DNA of 64,000 bases from Tillus elongatus. Its lineage: Eukaryota > Arthropoda > Insecta > Coleoptera > Cleridae. Of this stretch, positions 1-12,765 are shown piece after piece. The first letter of the stretch is position 1, and every line of letters starts with the position of its first letter. Where the stretch lies: the NCBI GenBank assembly GCA_964006375.1, contig OZ023265.1:156094547-156158546 (forward strand), read 5' to 3'. The notes below the pieces were generated by a model. That model was not told the origin of the DNA. It was given only the letters and a program-made list of their open reading frames with translations, and searched no databases. A program made the translations under genes and the position numbers.

Positions 1-67
1 GAAGATATCTAAATATTGTCCAGTTTACAAGGCTGGTGATAAAAAACTTGTATATAATTGAGTTGCC

Positions 68-275
68 TAGATGCAAAAGTGGGTAAATCCACTTTTTATG
101 GAATCGAGTTAATTGGCAAAAACTGGAGCGTCGCCCGGAGCTGGGATACGGGCTTCGTTTTTGTAGGAGAGGTGCTGTAGGAGAACTGCTCACACCCTAA
201 CAAACAAGCTTAAGAAATGCAGGAAAAATAATAGCGTTCAAAGGTGGATTTATCCGTTTTTGCACCTCATTTAGG
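68..275. mobile_element. Small foldback or MITE-like element
   Basis: Imperfect inverted ends of about 27 bp face each other: GATGCAAAAGTGGGTAAATC near 70 and the reverse complement of GGATTTATCCGTTTTTGCAC near 248-268. About 150 bp lies between them with no open frame. I could not define a target-site duplication. The sequence at 276-480 shows nothing recognisable. Confidence 0.35.
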
Positions 276-479
276 ATTTACCCGAATGTGTAATGAAGAA
301 CAAATTGTATCAGTGCTGTACACACTATTTTTATTCTTAAAGTAACAACACAAACACGATTTTCTACAAAATAGAAAAAAATTATATTCAAGTTAACATC
401 ATGATGTACAAAAAAAGATCAAAAACCAAAACTTCCAAACGAAAACAAAGAAACCATATTTTTTCTTATCTACTCTAAA

Positions 480-1445
<966 letters not shown>

Positions 1446-2365
1446 ATTTAAAAAAATAAAATTCCCTATAACAAAAGTCATACACAAATAATTTATTGTA
1501 AGTACAAAAATAATCAATTAGATCATTACGTTTACAATTAGTAAAATTTCAAAAAATCTTATTTTGTAATCGGATGTTTCTTTAGGTTAATAAATAAATA
1601 TATAAAGTTTTGAAAATTATTCCTGCATTAAGAAAAGCAGCTCCTGGAAAACCTGGCCCGATTTATGAATGGCAGTAGCTTCAAAACAATGAATAAAACT
1701 GCTGAAAACAGAAAATCGTCAAGATATCACCACCCTCAGATTATGATGATGAAAGAAGCATTTTAAAGCATCAGAATACGAAAACTACTGGAAGATTGTT
1801 TAAAAGCTTTTTTATTGTAGGTGTCTTCGTAAACTGACCCATACAACTATCTTCACGTTGATAGTTAATATAGCCAACGCTTTAATCTAGTATTCCCAGA
1901 AAGAAACGGAACTGTATCTGCTAAATCAGGAAATGATGCTTATTTCCCCAATTTACTTAATATACCAACAAGAAATAAAGACTTGTATACAGAAAAAATT
2001 ATAATAACTAACGTCCTCTTGCCTCATGGCACAGAAAGAAAGCTTCACAAGACACAATTTAGAAGGAAAAAAGCGATGTGTAAGAGATGAATGAAATATA
2101 GCCAAATCTAGCCCGCTTCTGACGTAAAAAACAACAACAAAAACACGGAGTTTTATCGCTCTCCAAATGGAATGAGATTTTGTATTATATATGGAAAACG
2201 CCAGTTGTCGCTTGTCGAATATACGTATCATTGATGCGGGCCCTAATAAGCTTTGTTATTTTCAGAGTTTTCTACTACGAGACTGAATATCTGAACCCGA
2301 TATACAGATGTTATGTAAACAAGGCCTAGTTTGACACTGGCTGATCAGTTGTGCTTCGGGTCTAT

Positions 2366-2376
<11 letters not shown>
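1446..2376. other. No recognisable feature
   Basis: AT-rich non-coding sequence. A 92-codon open stretch at 1953-2231 (minus) has no domain I recognise and looks like chance. Confidence 0.5.

Positions 2377-2377
<1 letters not shown>

Positions 2378-2451
<74 letters not shown>
2378..2451. repeat. (TA)n microsatellite 2
   Basis: A TA array preceded by a short TACA run. A LINE fragment starts at its right edge, exactly where the reading frame begins to match LINE protein. Confidence 0.95.
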
Positions 2452-2453
<2 letters not shown>

Positions 2454-2815
2454 CCTGCCTAAGGTTCGCGTATGGTATTCGAAAATTCGACAATATCTCG
2501 CATAAACTAAATGAAGCGAAGTGGCTCAATATGCGTAATCGTTTCACTCTGAGAGCAGCAACATTGTTCCATTCTATTATTGTGTCTAGAGTCCCAACAT
2601 ACTTGTATAGAAAGGTAACGCACAGAACTGATGTTCATAGCATTAACATACGGTCGAAGGGCTTAATTTCACCACCTAAGTACAGGCTAACACTGTTTAA
2701 ACGGTCATTTACCTATCAGATATACGCTATATACAATGGTCTTGATGAGAGTGTTAATAGCTGTTCTGTGCGTTCCTTCAAAAAGAAACTGTTGCTGATT
2801 ATGCGTGGTGTTTAA
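2452..2815 (+). pseudogene. CR1/jockey-like LINE, C-terminal end of reverse transcriptase ORF
   Basis: The frame starts NSCLRFAYGIRK and runs about 120 residues to a stop after MRGV. It has the usual LINE C-terminal pattern (LRFAYG, WLNMRNR, HRTDVHSINIR, YNGLDESV). The same family recurs at 39136-40010, where the matching text is SCLRFIYGVRK and RTDVHNVNIR. It lacks the reverse transcriptase core and starts at a (TA)n array, so it is a 5'-truncated copy. It is followed by the LINE 3' UTR and a (TTA)n tail. Confidence 0.75.
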
Positions 2816-2837
2816 GCAGGTTGCCGGGCTGGCTGTT

Positions 2838-3291
2838 GACTACCAGTTTTGCATATGGACGTAAGTGGGAGAGCAGGGGATGATTATACATCCGTCTGAA
2901 CTTCGCCCAATTCACACAGTTTCTTATTATTTTTCTTTTTATTATGTACATGAAACTGTGTTTTTGTAAACTACGTTGTATTGTTGTATTTTTTTTGTTC
3001 TTTTTAATTGTGCACTTGAGTATTGTATTATCTACTGTGTGAATAAAGGCTATTTTTATATTATTATTATTATTTTGTTTTGCATATGGACGTAAGTGGG
3101 AGAGCAGGGGATGATTATACATCCGTCTGAACTTCGCCCAATTCACACAGTTTCTTATTATTTTTCTTTTTATTATGTACATGGAACTGTGTTTTGTAAA
3201 CTACGTTGTATTGTTGTATTTTTTTTGTTCTTTTTAATTGTGCACTTGAGTATTGTATTATCTACTGTGTGAATAAAGGCTATATTATTAT

Positions 3292-3295
<4 letters not shown>
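2838..3295 (+). repeat. Tandemly duplicated LINE 3' UTR with (TTA)n tails
   Basis: Two head-to-tail copies of about 215-220 bp, at about 2845-3075 and 3078-3295, are nearly identical. Each begins TTTGCATATGGACGTAAGTG and ends GTGAATAAAGGCTAT followed by TTA repeats. AATAAA plus a short simple-repeat tail is typical of CR1-like LINE ends. The second tail runs straight into a (TA)n array. Confidence 0.8.

Positions 3296-3375
<80 letters not shown>
3296..3375. repeat. (TA)n microsatellite 3
   Basis: An 80-bp TA array between a LINE (TTA)n tail and, 13 bp further on, the left end of mariner-like element A. Confidence 0.95.
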
Positions 3376-3383
<8 letters not shown>

Positions 3384-3388
3384 ACATA

Positions 3389-6131
3389 CAGAGTGTGTCC
3401 CAAACTGGATGGAAGTGTATTGCTAGCTCCGTTATTATTAGAGATAGGGAGACGGTTAAATTCGAAATGTTTTGTAGAATTTCATGCTCGTTCCAAATAT
3501 GACTTGTATTTTGCCCTGCCTCTTTTAGTTTTTGAGTTATTTTAAAAAAACCAAAATCTTGCGTTTTCTTTTTCTTCAATATCTAAATAGGCGTTGATCT
3601 GACATGTTTAAGACTTGCACACTATCAGGACAATTTTAACAGAGTAATATTTTTGTGCTATTCTCAACTTTGGATTGTCATTTGTTTTTGAGCTACAGAT
3701 ATCAACCTTTGCTTTTATTATGGCAGCCATATTGTATTTTTTGCTCATGTGATATCCTGTGAAAAGAGCTTTCCAATGGTGTACAACATGCTTGAGAAAT
3801 CTTGTAATTGCACTGATAATTTTGAGAAAAACCGTTTTGAGGATAGTAGGCTATGAAATCCAATACCAGAAAACAAATTACAAAAAATGTGTTCAAAAAG
3901 CAGTAGGCCATGGAGTCTAACAATAGACCTCTACTTTTAACATAATTTTCCGTTATGATTCACGATAAAAAAAAAGAGGAACTTTGAGCACACCAATGAA
4001 TCGGTCCATTATTACAAATGATATTGTACATTACAACATTATCCTAAAAAATTGTTATAATTTAATTGAATAGGTAAACCAAGTAAATACCTAAATTTAC
4101 TAACAAAACTCAATAAAAAGCAGATTAATGATTTACGAAGAAGCCTTTGAAAATTGTTTGATTTTTAAACCTAAGTCAACTGAAAAACAGCAGAAGAAAG
4201 GTTGCTATGGATATAGCACAATCGCGACAATAAAGAATACGGTCATTCTCAATTATCTGAACAATTTGGGATGTATTTAACACTCAGCTTAAAATTTTGT
4301 ACTAAATACTTTGTTTCCTGTTTATTTTAAATATTATTCAACAATATGTTCAGTACTGAAGAAATTGTGACTTTGGAATGTTATATTCGTTCTAACCGAA
4401 ATACTGAGTCAGCTGAAAATTTACATCAAAACAACTACCCAGAAAGACGACCAACAAACACCAAAATATTTTGCAGGATAGTGACCAATCTAGTGAACGA
4501 CGCAAAGAAACTACCAATGCCTAGAAATGAATAAAGAAAGAATGCCGTCTTACAGATTTCAAATTGTGAACAAATTGACGTTCTAAAAAGTACGGTACGC
4601 CGTGTATTAAAACAAAGTCATTACTATCCATACAAACCTACGATCGTACAAGGTTTAAATGTTGACGATACCCTAAGTGACTTCAATTCTGCAGATGGTA
4701 TCAAGGACGATGTCAGCAAGATGAAAATTTTCATTTGAAAATAATATAGACTGATGAATCCAAATTTACAAATTCTGGTGTGTATAATCGCCATAATAAG
4801 CATTATTGGGCAAATGAAAATCCCCATCTAAAGGAAGAAAGACGATTGCAAGACAGATTTGGTAATAATGTTTGGTGCGACTTATTAGGCAAAAAAACTG
4901 TTATTTTTATTTGTAGATTAGGCACTTAATTTTAAAAAAAAATCAGGTAACTTCATTGTTGGTCCGTTCTTTCTTGAAAATAATTTAACAGGGGAAAGGT
5001 ATCTTAATCTATTGAGAAATGATATCTTACCAACAATTAGATCTGTTCGTCATAATTTAGACGATATTTGGTACCAACAAGACGGTTGTCCAGCTCACAA
5101 TGCTTATATCGTCAAAGACTTTTTGTACCAAACGATTCATTGGTGTGCTCGAAGTCCTGATATAACACCCATGGATTTTAATTTTTGGGGTACTCTGAAG
5201 AACGATGTGTATAAATTCGATCCACCACAAAATATCAACGAATTACAAAACGAAATCACGGAATCTATAAATCATATTAAGGAAAACACCCTCACCAGAG
5301 TTTGCAGGCATGTTTCAAAAAGGTGTATAAAGTGCATTGAACAAAACGGTGGCCATATTGAACAATTTTCTATTTAGTGTATTTTTAAGTTTCTATTTTA
5401 TTATTTGTTGAGTTCCCTTTCTAATTGTGTTGTTTTGTGGAGTTTAAGTTTCTATTTGTTATTGCCGGGTTTCGTTATTAAACGGTTTCACATAATATTA
5501 CCTAGCATTATTACCTAATTAAGTATTGTAAGTTAAATCACAATATTTTTTAACGCGAATCATTACGGAAAATTATGTTAAAAGTAGAAGTCTATTGTTA
5601 GACTCCATGGCCTACTGCCTTTGAACACTTTTTTATGTAATTTGTTTTCTGGTATTGGATTTCATACCCTACTATCCTCAAAACGGTTGTTCTCAAAATT
5701 GTTAGTGCAATTACAAGAGTTCTCAAGCATGTTGTACATCACTGGAAAGCTCTTTTCACAGGCTATCACATAACCAGAAAATCCAATATGGCTGCCATAA
5801 TAAAAACAAACGTTGATAAATGTAGCTCAAAAACAATTGACAATCCAAAGTTGAGAATAGAACCAAAAGATTACTCTGTAAAAAGTGTCCTGATAATGTG
5901 CAAGTCTTAGACATGTCAGATGAACGCCTACTAAGATATTGAAGAAAAAAGAAATCGACAAATTTTATTCTGTTTTTCAAAATAACTTGAAAACGAAAAG
6001 AGTCAGTGCACAATACAAGTCATATTTGGAACGAGCATGCAATTCTACAAAACATTGATAATTTAATCGTCTCCCTATCTCAAATAGTAACGGAGATAGC
6101 AATAAATTTCCACCCAGTTTGGGACACACTG
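3389..6131 (+). mobile_element. Mariner-like element A with about 577-bp TIRs
   Basis: Its ends are CAGAGTGTGTCCCAAACTGG on the left and the reverse complement of CAGTGTGTCCCAAACTGGGT on the right. TA lies outside each end (3387-3388 and 6132-6133). The inverted arms run to about 3965 and from about 5553. They differ by many substitutions and small indels, so the copy is old. Between them lies a broken transposase (4346-5377). Confidence 0.85.
4346..5377 (+). pseudogene. Decayed mariner-type transposase of element A
   Basis: The N-terminal piece at 4346-4534 (MFSTEEIVTLECYIRSNR) is the helix-turn-helix region. It runs into several frameshifts and stops. The C-terminal piece from about 4945 to 5377 reads GNFIVGPFF, WYQQDGCPAHN and ARSPDITPMDFNFWG. 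Only 24 residues separate the second and third catalytic Asp, against 36 in the related elements here, so 12 residues are missing cleanly where others have the RWIGR segment. The first catalytic Asp region is frameshifted. It is not functional. Confidence 0.8.
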
Positions 6132-6133
6132 TA

Positions 6134-6692
6134 TACAAGGTGACGCATTTCTAGGATATATCTCAATCTATCCGTTATTATACAAGATACGAGAAAAAAA
6201 TTTATACGTTAATTATAGAGTGTCTTGAGCTGTATCTTATGAAGTTATTTTTACAATCACAGGGTTGAGCATAAATCGTTGGAGATACAAATTTTCTTCT
6301 TTTTGTTTTAATCGAACATTATATTATTGCATTTTTGCATTTTTTATTGAAATATAATACCTGCTTTTTAGAAAGTAAATTGTAGATGCAGCAAGTGTGT
6401 TATGGTAGCGAACTTCCATTAAATGCTTGAAATTTCAATAGCTCAATCTCCTATTTAGCTAAGGTTCGTCGTCCAGCAAACTAGTTATTTCCGGGAAGAT
6501 TTTAAGTTTATTATGGCAAATTTTTGTACATTTTCGAACAATAAAGTTATTTTGATGAAATATGGTACAAGGTTTTCACTATATAGGTTATACGCGTAAC
6601 CAAATTTCATGGCGATATCTTTAAGAAGACATATCTGCTATTAAAAACATTTTTATGAAAATCCACTACCATAACATATTTGCTGCGTCCAT
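6134..6692 (+). repeat. Composite inverted-repeat element (GGTGACGCATTTCTAG / GACGCAGCAAG family), copy 1
   Basis: Module 1 (6139-6360) begins AAGGTGACGCATTTCTAGG and includes TTATTATACAAGATACGAG. Module 2 (6383-6692) has inverted ends, GATGCAGCAAGTGTGTTATGG and CCATAACATATTTGCTGCGTC. The same two modules adjoin each other at 44192-44748 (inverted), 45925-46451 and, truncated, 54095-54323. There is no coding capacity. I infer a non-autonomous DNA element. Confidence 0.6.
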
Positions 6693-7095
6693 GCTTTTAT
6701 TTCTTAGATAGGTGTAACAAGCTAATATCGATGGCTCGTTGGTCGTATCGTCGTCCTCAGGACGTAGGGGCTCAACTCATATATCACTATTTTTCAAGAG
6801 AGCGTTTTAAAGATTTTATAGTATTTTGACGTGAAATTTAAACATTTAGTGTTTAATTCCAAAAGAGTTACTGTTTTTTTTATAAAAATATGAAATACCG
6901 CAAATTTATTTTAAAATAAGTAAAGTAAAAAAAAATCAAAAAAGACCCCAAATAATTTTTTTTTTGTAGAGAAGCCCATTTGTGGCTGAAAAAAAATTGT
7001 GGGATAAGCCCACTATAGACTAATAAGATAGCTTTGGGATTATTCGATTATGTAATGCAAAACCGCCATACTGAGTAAGAAATATGTGTATTAAG
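6693..7095. other. No recognisable feature
   Basis: AT-rich non-coding sequence with poly-A/T runs. I see no gene or repeat family member here. Confidence 0.5.
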
Positions 7096-7608
7096 TTATA
7101 TTGGACAGACAAAAACGAAAATGTGCTGTCTAATGAGGTAATGAGCGATAAAAGTCCGCGTGTTCTTTTTCTTTCGCAACTGGTGTTGCACCACTGGAGG
7201 TCGTTCTTTGTAAATCTTGAGTATATTATTCTGCATAACTGAATGCATAACAAAAGCAGATGTTTGGCTTTTTAAACTGATTGATGTGTACTGAGTTTCT
7301 AAATGGTTATTCTTAAAATAAATCTTTATTGGTTCACTTTTCTTTACAGCAAACTCAACCATTTTATTCCACTTTATGTTTTTGTCTGAACTGCTATCAT
7401 CTGTACGTACGGAGAGAAGTCGAAGAGTTTGCGAAAACATCTTAAAATCAAAAAAGTAAGTGTAGCTTAAGGAGACAACAGTATATGGATTCTTTTTTCT
7501 CGCCAGACGAAATACTGATATCAGTTGCGTGGGAACCACGATATCACCAGCTAATTTTTCGATCATTTGGAATCGCGCTGTGGGCCGAGTCTCCTTCGTT
7601 TTGACCAT
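7096..7608 (-). CDS. Unrecognised 170-codon open frame
   Basis: A 170-residue frame with an ATG at 7608-7606, starting [19 protein letters not shown]. It is basic, with no signal peptide or membrane segment. Readable blocks include [32 protein letters not shown] and [15 protein letters not shown]. Near the C-terminus a one-base shift would give the alternative ending [11 protein letters not shown], so the copy may be frameshifted there. The composition is protein-like rather than random, and the length exceeds chance for such AT-rich DNA. I cannot assign a family. A gene carried by a repeat is as likely as a host gene, since a (TA)n array lies 38 bp upstream. Confidence 0.4.
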   Translation of the reverse strand: MVKTKETRPTARFQMIEKLAGDIVVPTQLISVFRLARKKNPYTVVSLSYTYFFDFKMFSQTLRLLSVRTDDSSSDKNIKWNKMVEFAVKKSEPIKIYFKNNHLETQYTSISLKSQTSAFVMHSVMQNNILKIYKERPPVVQHQLRKKKNTRTFIAHYLIRQHIFVFVCPI

Positions 7609-7642
7609 GGTGAGGGGTAAAGAATCTAAGGAAGATCTCTTC

Positions 7643-7905
<263 letters not shown>

Positions 7906-8490
7906 TCAAGCGAATTGGTAGGTGTTGTTTTTATGAATAATTACAGTTACACTTAATGTTCTCTATTTAGAGCGATTGTTGTCCCACTGAAAATTGAAAA
8001 CAACCCTTAATAAAACATGAGTTAATGAATTTGCAATTTCCAGATTTATATTATATGGCTAACGTTATTTACTTTTTAGTTTACAATCCAATAAATAGAA
8101 TAATATCTTTCACAAAATTAATTGAAATTCACCACGCAAACCATCAATTGTGTAACAGGTAATTCCACTGTATTGATCTATTTTAGATCAGTTAGATTCA
8201 TTGTACCTAACAAATTTGTATGCTGTACTTGAAAAGCTTGCTCACATTGTTACTTCTCTGGTTTATATATGTTGTAAATACTAAACTATTGTATTTTAAA
8301 AATACTATTTATATATAAACAATGCGTAAAGCATATTTGTAAGTATGTATAAAATTATTTACTTTTATGGAATAATATATTCTTGTTACATGACAATCAA
8401 TTATATGTTATAACACAATATATGCACAATAAACATGTGAACGCTTTTGAAGTTTTGTGTTTCATTTTATATATTGTAAATAGTCTTACA

Positions 8491-8851
8491 AGAACCTCGG
8501 TGGTTCAGGGGTAAGAACGTGTGCCTCTGAAGCGAAGGGTACTGGGTTGGATCCCAGCATACTCCTTTCACTTTTTCAGTACAAACAGTAACTTCAACAT
8601 CAACCGAGGTTCTGGCATTGTATTTGAGCAAGTTGAATTTCTGCACGTTCCGCCCTTCGGAGGGGGCGTAAAGCCGTCGGTCTCGTGTCCATCCGATGTT
8701 GGGCACGTTAAAGATTTCTATCCTCCTTACATAAAGGCCGGGGTTCGGCAAATTTACAGGATAGTGAGGTTAAACTGCTCCCTTGCGTCGGTAATTGGCC
8801 ATAGTCGCGGAAATAGGCCGACGTTAAAGAAAACAAAACACACACAAATAG
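8491..8851 (+). mobile_element. tRNA-headed SINE
   Basis: At 8495-8560 there is a tRNA-like head with an A-box (TGGTTCAGGGGTAAGA, 8501-8516) and a B-box (GGGTTGGATCCC, 8543-8554) at the spacing of an RNA polymerase III internal promoter. The acceptor stem is not closed, so this is not a working tRNA gene. A GC-rich body follows (8646-8720, with TTCGGAGGGGGCGTAAAGCC and CCGTCGGTCTCGTGTCCAT). The tail is GTTAAAGAAAAC plus an A/C-rich stretch, as expected for a LINE-mobilised SINE. I do not name the family. Confidence 0.7.
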
Positions 8852-8904
8852 TCTTACGAAAAATTTCTTATCATTTATAACCATGGTTGAAATGACTTGA
8901 AATC

Positions 8905-9100
8905 AATAACTGGCTTAAGCCATTTCGTCTATAAAAATTTCTCTGACGTGATTTCTTTTATTGTGCGACGTAGTTGGCCCATCTGCTAACGAAGCTAGTG
9001 GCTCCCCTGAACCGTTCTATTGCACACTGGTACTATCTTTGCGACATATCTTCACGAGTGTAGGGCTGCCTTTTCTTCTTTTCCTTCCACTTTGTTTTTG
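8905..9100 (+). repeat. Direct repeat flanking a LINE fragment, left copy
   Basis: About 180 bp, from TCTGACGTGATTTCTTTTATT through GCTAGTGGCTCCCCTGAACC to CACGAGTGTAGGGCTG. It is repeated in the same orientation at 10125-10310 with about 90 percent identity by eye. The two copies bracket the LINE fragment 9118-10125. Confidence 0.75.
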
Positions 9101-9117
9101 AAGCGCTTGATGCTGGC

Positions 9118-10125
9118 TTGGCCAGTGTGCTTTTCTTTGTTGACTTCTCAAACGCGTTTGACACTGTTAGTCATGAGTTACTCTGTGCCAAGCTAAAATA
9201 TTATGGTTTTGGTACTCCTGCCTTGAGTCTGATGCGTTCCTATTTAACTGACAGGTATCAGTGTGTCTCTTATAATCATGTAACATCTGGTGAGCTGGAG
9301 ATCCGTTCGGGTGTACCGCAGGGTTCTGTTCTGGGTCCACTGTTCTTCTTGATATATACTTCGAACATCTTGACCTGCTTGCAGCATTGCAGGATTCAGG
9401 CCTATGCCGATGACATTCAGATGCACCTGAGTTTCGACTGTAATGACTATAATAACGCCAATAACATATTATGCAGTGAGTTACAAAAAATTTGCGATTT
9501 GTCTCTTGAACATAATCTAAAACTCAACTGTAGTAGGTGGCAGGTTATGCTTTTCTGTAGCAGGTCTAGAGAACATTTTTTAAAGTCTGTTCCTAATATT
9601 TGGCTAGGTAATAAAAGGTTAAACTTTATGGAATCGGCTAGTAACCTTGGTATGGTTATTGACACTACGCTCAGGTTCAGGGAACATGTGTGTAATTTGA
9701 GAAAAAAGGCTTTCTTAATCTTAAATTGCTCTATTCAAATAGGCATGTTTTGAGTATGAGGCTGAGGGCTCAGTTGTCGTAGACCCTTGTGCTCTCTCAC
9801 TTCAACTATCGCAACTTTGTTTACATGCTCTGTTTGGATTCATTGGATAGGTATACAGTTCAGAGGGTTCAGAACTGGTGTTGTCGTTTTATCTTTGGTC
9901 CGAGTAGATGAGAGCATGTATCTGGGAGGATTCGTGATTTGCGCTGGCTTTCTATGGACAACAGATTCAAGTTTCATTTGCTTACTTATGTCTATAAAAT
10001 ATTGAATTGTCAAGACGTTCCGACTGATTTAAGTCGCCACTTTTCATTGCGCTCTGAGGCTCACAACGTGAATATAAGAAATAAAAGTGAGTTCTGTCTG
10101 CCAGGATTTTATTTAAATTTTATTT
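9118..10125 (+). pseudogene. CR1/jockey-like LINE reverse transcriptase, truncated and frameshifted
   Basis: The first 211 codons (9118-9753) carry the reverse transcriptase core: FVDFSNAFDTVSH, GVPQGSVLGPLFFLIY and the catalytic AYADDI box. After a stop near 9753 the C-terminal region continues in shifted frames to about 10125 (RFIFGPSR, DNRFKFHLLTYVYKILN). There is no endonuclease and no N-terminal RT part, so this is a 5'-truncated copy. Fragments of a similar sequence (FLKSVPNIW region) recur at 34380-34520. Both sides carry the same 180-bp direct repeat. Confidence 0.8.
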
Positions 10126-10310
10126 AATTTTAAGTCATTTTGTCTATAAAATTTTGTCTGACGTGATTTCTTTTATTGTACGACGTAATTTGCGCATCTG
10201 CTAACCAAGCTAGTGGCTCCCCTGAACCGCTCTATTGCACACTGGTACTGTCTTTAAGACATATCTTCACGAGTGTAGGGCTGACTTTCTTCTTTTCCTT
10301 CCACTTTTTC
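10125..10310 (+). repeat. Direct repeat flanking a LINE fragment, right copy
   Basis: Same sequence and orientation as 8905-9100. In this position it follows the end of the LINE coding sequence and so looks like its 3' UTR. The left copy would then be the 3' UTR of an earlier, otherwise lost copy. Confidence 0.7.
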
Positions 10311-10502
10311 CTACTTCCTCCACCCGCTTTAAGAGATTAGGGGTTCGGGCATTCTAGTTTGTTCTTTCCTTCGCTTCGCCAGTTCTTGTGTATCTCCTTC
10401 ATGGACACAGCTTATGGATCTAATTCCGTAACCTTTTTCGATAAGCTCCTTTCTTCTAACATTACTGGTACCAGTTCGTCGATATTATATATCCCTACAG
10501 AG

Positions 10503-11290
10503 TTAAGGAAGATACTTCTTCTTCTCATCTCGTCGAACTTTGCGCAAACAAAAATGCAATGTTCTAGCGCGACCTCTTCCCCGCAGTAGATACAGCTGCT
10601 CTTGTTCTTGTCTAATTTTCCGACGCGTTTGGCGTAGATCTGAAAAATTCGTGTACGCCTGAATTACCTGCGTAGAGATGGTACGGAACCTGGATGTCAC
10701 CCTTAGTAACACTCTGCACTGCATGCTGCTCTCCATCATCATTTTATATGTTTGTATCTAGTGTTTGATGTCATACCGGCGCTCCTTACAGTAGAATTGA
10801 GTGCGCTACTCCGATTAACAGTAGCCGTTTTGCTGATATTGGGCCTCTTACCTGTTCTTATTTCAGTCTTTTTTTGCTATTCATACATGCTGGCCAAAAT
10901 TAAGTGACTCGGCGATTGTTATTCATAGCTACACCAAGGTCTTTGCTGGTTTTATCATGTTGACTTTTAAGCAAAACCGAAAATCGCCCCTAATATTAGG
11001 GTTCTTTATGATGACCGCCTCTGTCTTTGCAGGGCCCAGCTGAAGTTCTTTGGGCGTTTTCCTGACCATTCTTCTTAACGTATCGCTCAATCGGAACCTA
11101 AGTGTGTCTTGTTCTGATGCATTTACTAGAACTGCTATGTCATCAGCATAGCCAACCAGCGTAACTTCTTCCACCATTTAAAGCTCGAGGATTCCATCAT
11201 AGATTATAATACAGAGGATAGTTCCCAGGATGGATCCTTGTCGTGGCAGCCATCGTCTCTACCCTCGCAATGCCGATATTTCTGTATAAG
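10503..11290 (-). pseudogene. R1/LOA-like LINE fragment (RT catalytic box and C-terminal zinc motif)
   Basis: On the minus strand, about 11255-11180 reads QGSILGTILC, and 11177-10929 reads VTLVGYADDIAVLV, the catalytic box of reverse transcriptase, followed by a typical thumb sequence (LGPAKTEAVIIK). Further on, about 10610-10500, the frame YCGEEVALEHCIFVCAKF has the Cys-rich pattern of the C-terminal zinc motif of this LINE group. Several stops and frameshifts separate the parts, so it is dead. The minus-strand orientation is opposite to the neighbouring LINE. Confidence 0.7.
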
Positions 11291-11365
11291 AAGTAACCTG
11301 TATGAGAAGGGACTTATAGGTATAATTTGGAGAACGCAATTCATCGCAATACATCTTTTAGACCT

Positions 11366-11400
11366 GACGATCGTTTTGATAACAGAGTTAACGTCATCAG
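11366..11400 (-). ncRNA. Degenerate hammerhead-like ribozyme motif
   Basis: On the minus strand: CTGATGA (11400-11394), then CGTTAACTCTGTTATC, then AAAAC in place of GAAAC, then GATCGTC ending at 11366. The spacing matches the better copy at 48350-48316. The flank (GGAGAACGCAATTCATC, 11320-11345) is shared with 48281 and 27065, so it belongs to the same Penelope-type terminal sequence. The change of the core G to A should abolish activity. Confidence 0.5.
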
Positions 11401-11526
11401 GGGGACGAATAAACTAAGTGAATATAGACTAGAGATATAGACTCAGCATATTTGGGATAATATTCATCATATAGATAAAAAAATCTCAAGTTCAAAAAAC
11501 TGTCAAGCAGCCGCATCAGCTAGATG

Positions 11527-11529
<3 letters not shown>

Positions 11530-11600
<71 letters not shown>

Positions 11601-11603
11601 TAT
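11530..11603. repeat. (TA)n microsatellite 5
   Basis: A TA array with one CATATA interruption near 11594. Confidence 0.95.
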
Positions 11604-11935
11604 CGTTATAAATTGTAACACAAATATTTCGATGAATAGAGTACTTCCGGTTCTATATAGTCCATTGTTCGAACTGTTATCGTAATAACCAGCGTGTCCT
11701 TCTTACAAGGAATATTTGATAACGACACACAGCATTACAAAGGCAGGTATGCAGTTTTAGTTATAGGGTTTTGAGACTCAACAGTGTGGGTTTGAAATCT
11801 TCAGACTGTCGTGGAAAATACTTCTAATGCCAAATACTTCCACTTGATCACTGATTTTGTACAGGTCATTCCTCAGCAATTTGCATACGTGGAAAATGTA
11901 AATTTTGTAAAGCAAAGCACAATTCACTTCTACAT

Positions 11936-12448
11936 TTGGAAACGGTGAAGGAAGTCAGCAGCGATGCGTCATACAGCCATCAAGTACTTCCTGCGACTAC
12001 AATCATTTTCATTCAAGATGTGTCAGGTCATCTTGAAAAAACTAGAGCACTTTTAGACTCAGGCTCACAAAGTAACTTTATAAAACAGTCTTTATGTGAT
12101 TCTTTGGGTCTCCAAGACAACCCGACATCAGTTCCCATTATTGGACTAAACAAGTCACACTCTATGGTCAACAGTAAAGGTAACATTACCTTCCAATCAA
12201 ACATGTCAACATTTTCTACGACGATTTCTTGCTACATTATGGAACAGATCACAGATGATCTTCCTATGCAAGACATTGACATTTCTGATTGGTACATAAG
12301 CAAAGACATTTCTCTAGCCGACCCAACATTCTATAAAAAAGGAAAAATTGACGTAATTCTAGGTGCAGGCATTTTTTGGCATCTTCTTTACAAAAACAGA
12401 TTTCAGTTAAAGAACAACGTTTCCTTACAAAATACAAGACTGGAATGA
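11936..12448 (+). pseudogene. BEL/Pao aspartic protease region
   Basis: A 170-codon open stretch directly continuing the zinc-knuckle frame. The protease active site is ALLDSGSQSNFI (Asp-Ser-Gly). GKIDVILGAGIFW is the typical BEL/Pao text about 100 residues later. A frameshift follows at about 12445 before the linker to the reverse transcriptase. As part of a decayed polyprotein it is unlikely to be translated alone. Confidence 0.8.
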
Positions 12449-12765
12449 ATTGTATCGGGTCCTTTTCCTTTCTTTCTTCAGAAAATCCTATGTAGTCATT
12501 CAAAAACAGACATTCATAAACAATTAGAGAAATTTTGGATCTTAGAAGACATTCCAAAACAAAGTCTTTTGTCACCTGAAGAAAAGGCTTGTGAAACATT
12601 CGAAAATACATGTAGACGTAAAAGAGACGGAAAATTCACAGTTACTATTCCATTTAAGGATTCTCCAAATAAATTAGGCGAGTCCAAGCAGGAAGCCATT
12701 AAACGCAGTCATTAGAGAGAAAAATCAATTCCAAACCAAGTTTTAAAGATAAATATGTAACCTTC

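Noticed and set aside
5012..5377. Intact small transposase domain in element A
   Set aside because: It lacks the first catalytic Asp region and 12 residues between the second and third Asp; a pseudogene fragment.
8495..8560. Functional tRNA gene
   Set aside because: A and B boxes are present, but the acceptor stem does not close and a SINE body follows.
8467..8880. Two overlapping open frames over the SINE
   Set aside because: They exist only because the SINE is GC-rich; the tRNA-like head explains the sequence.
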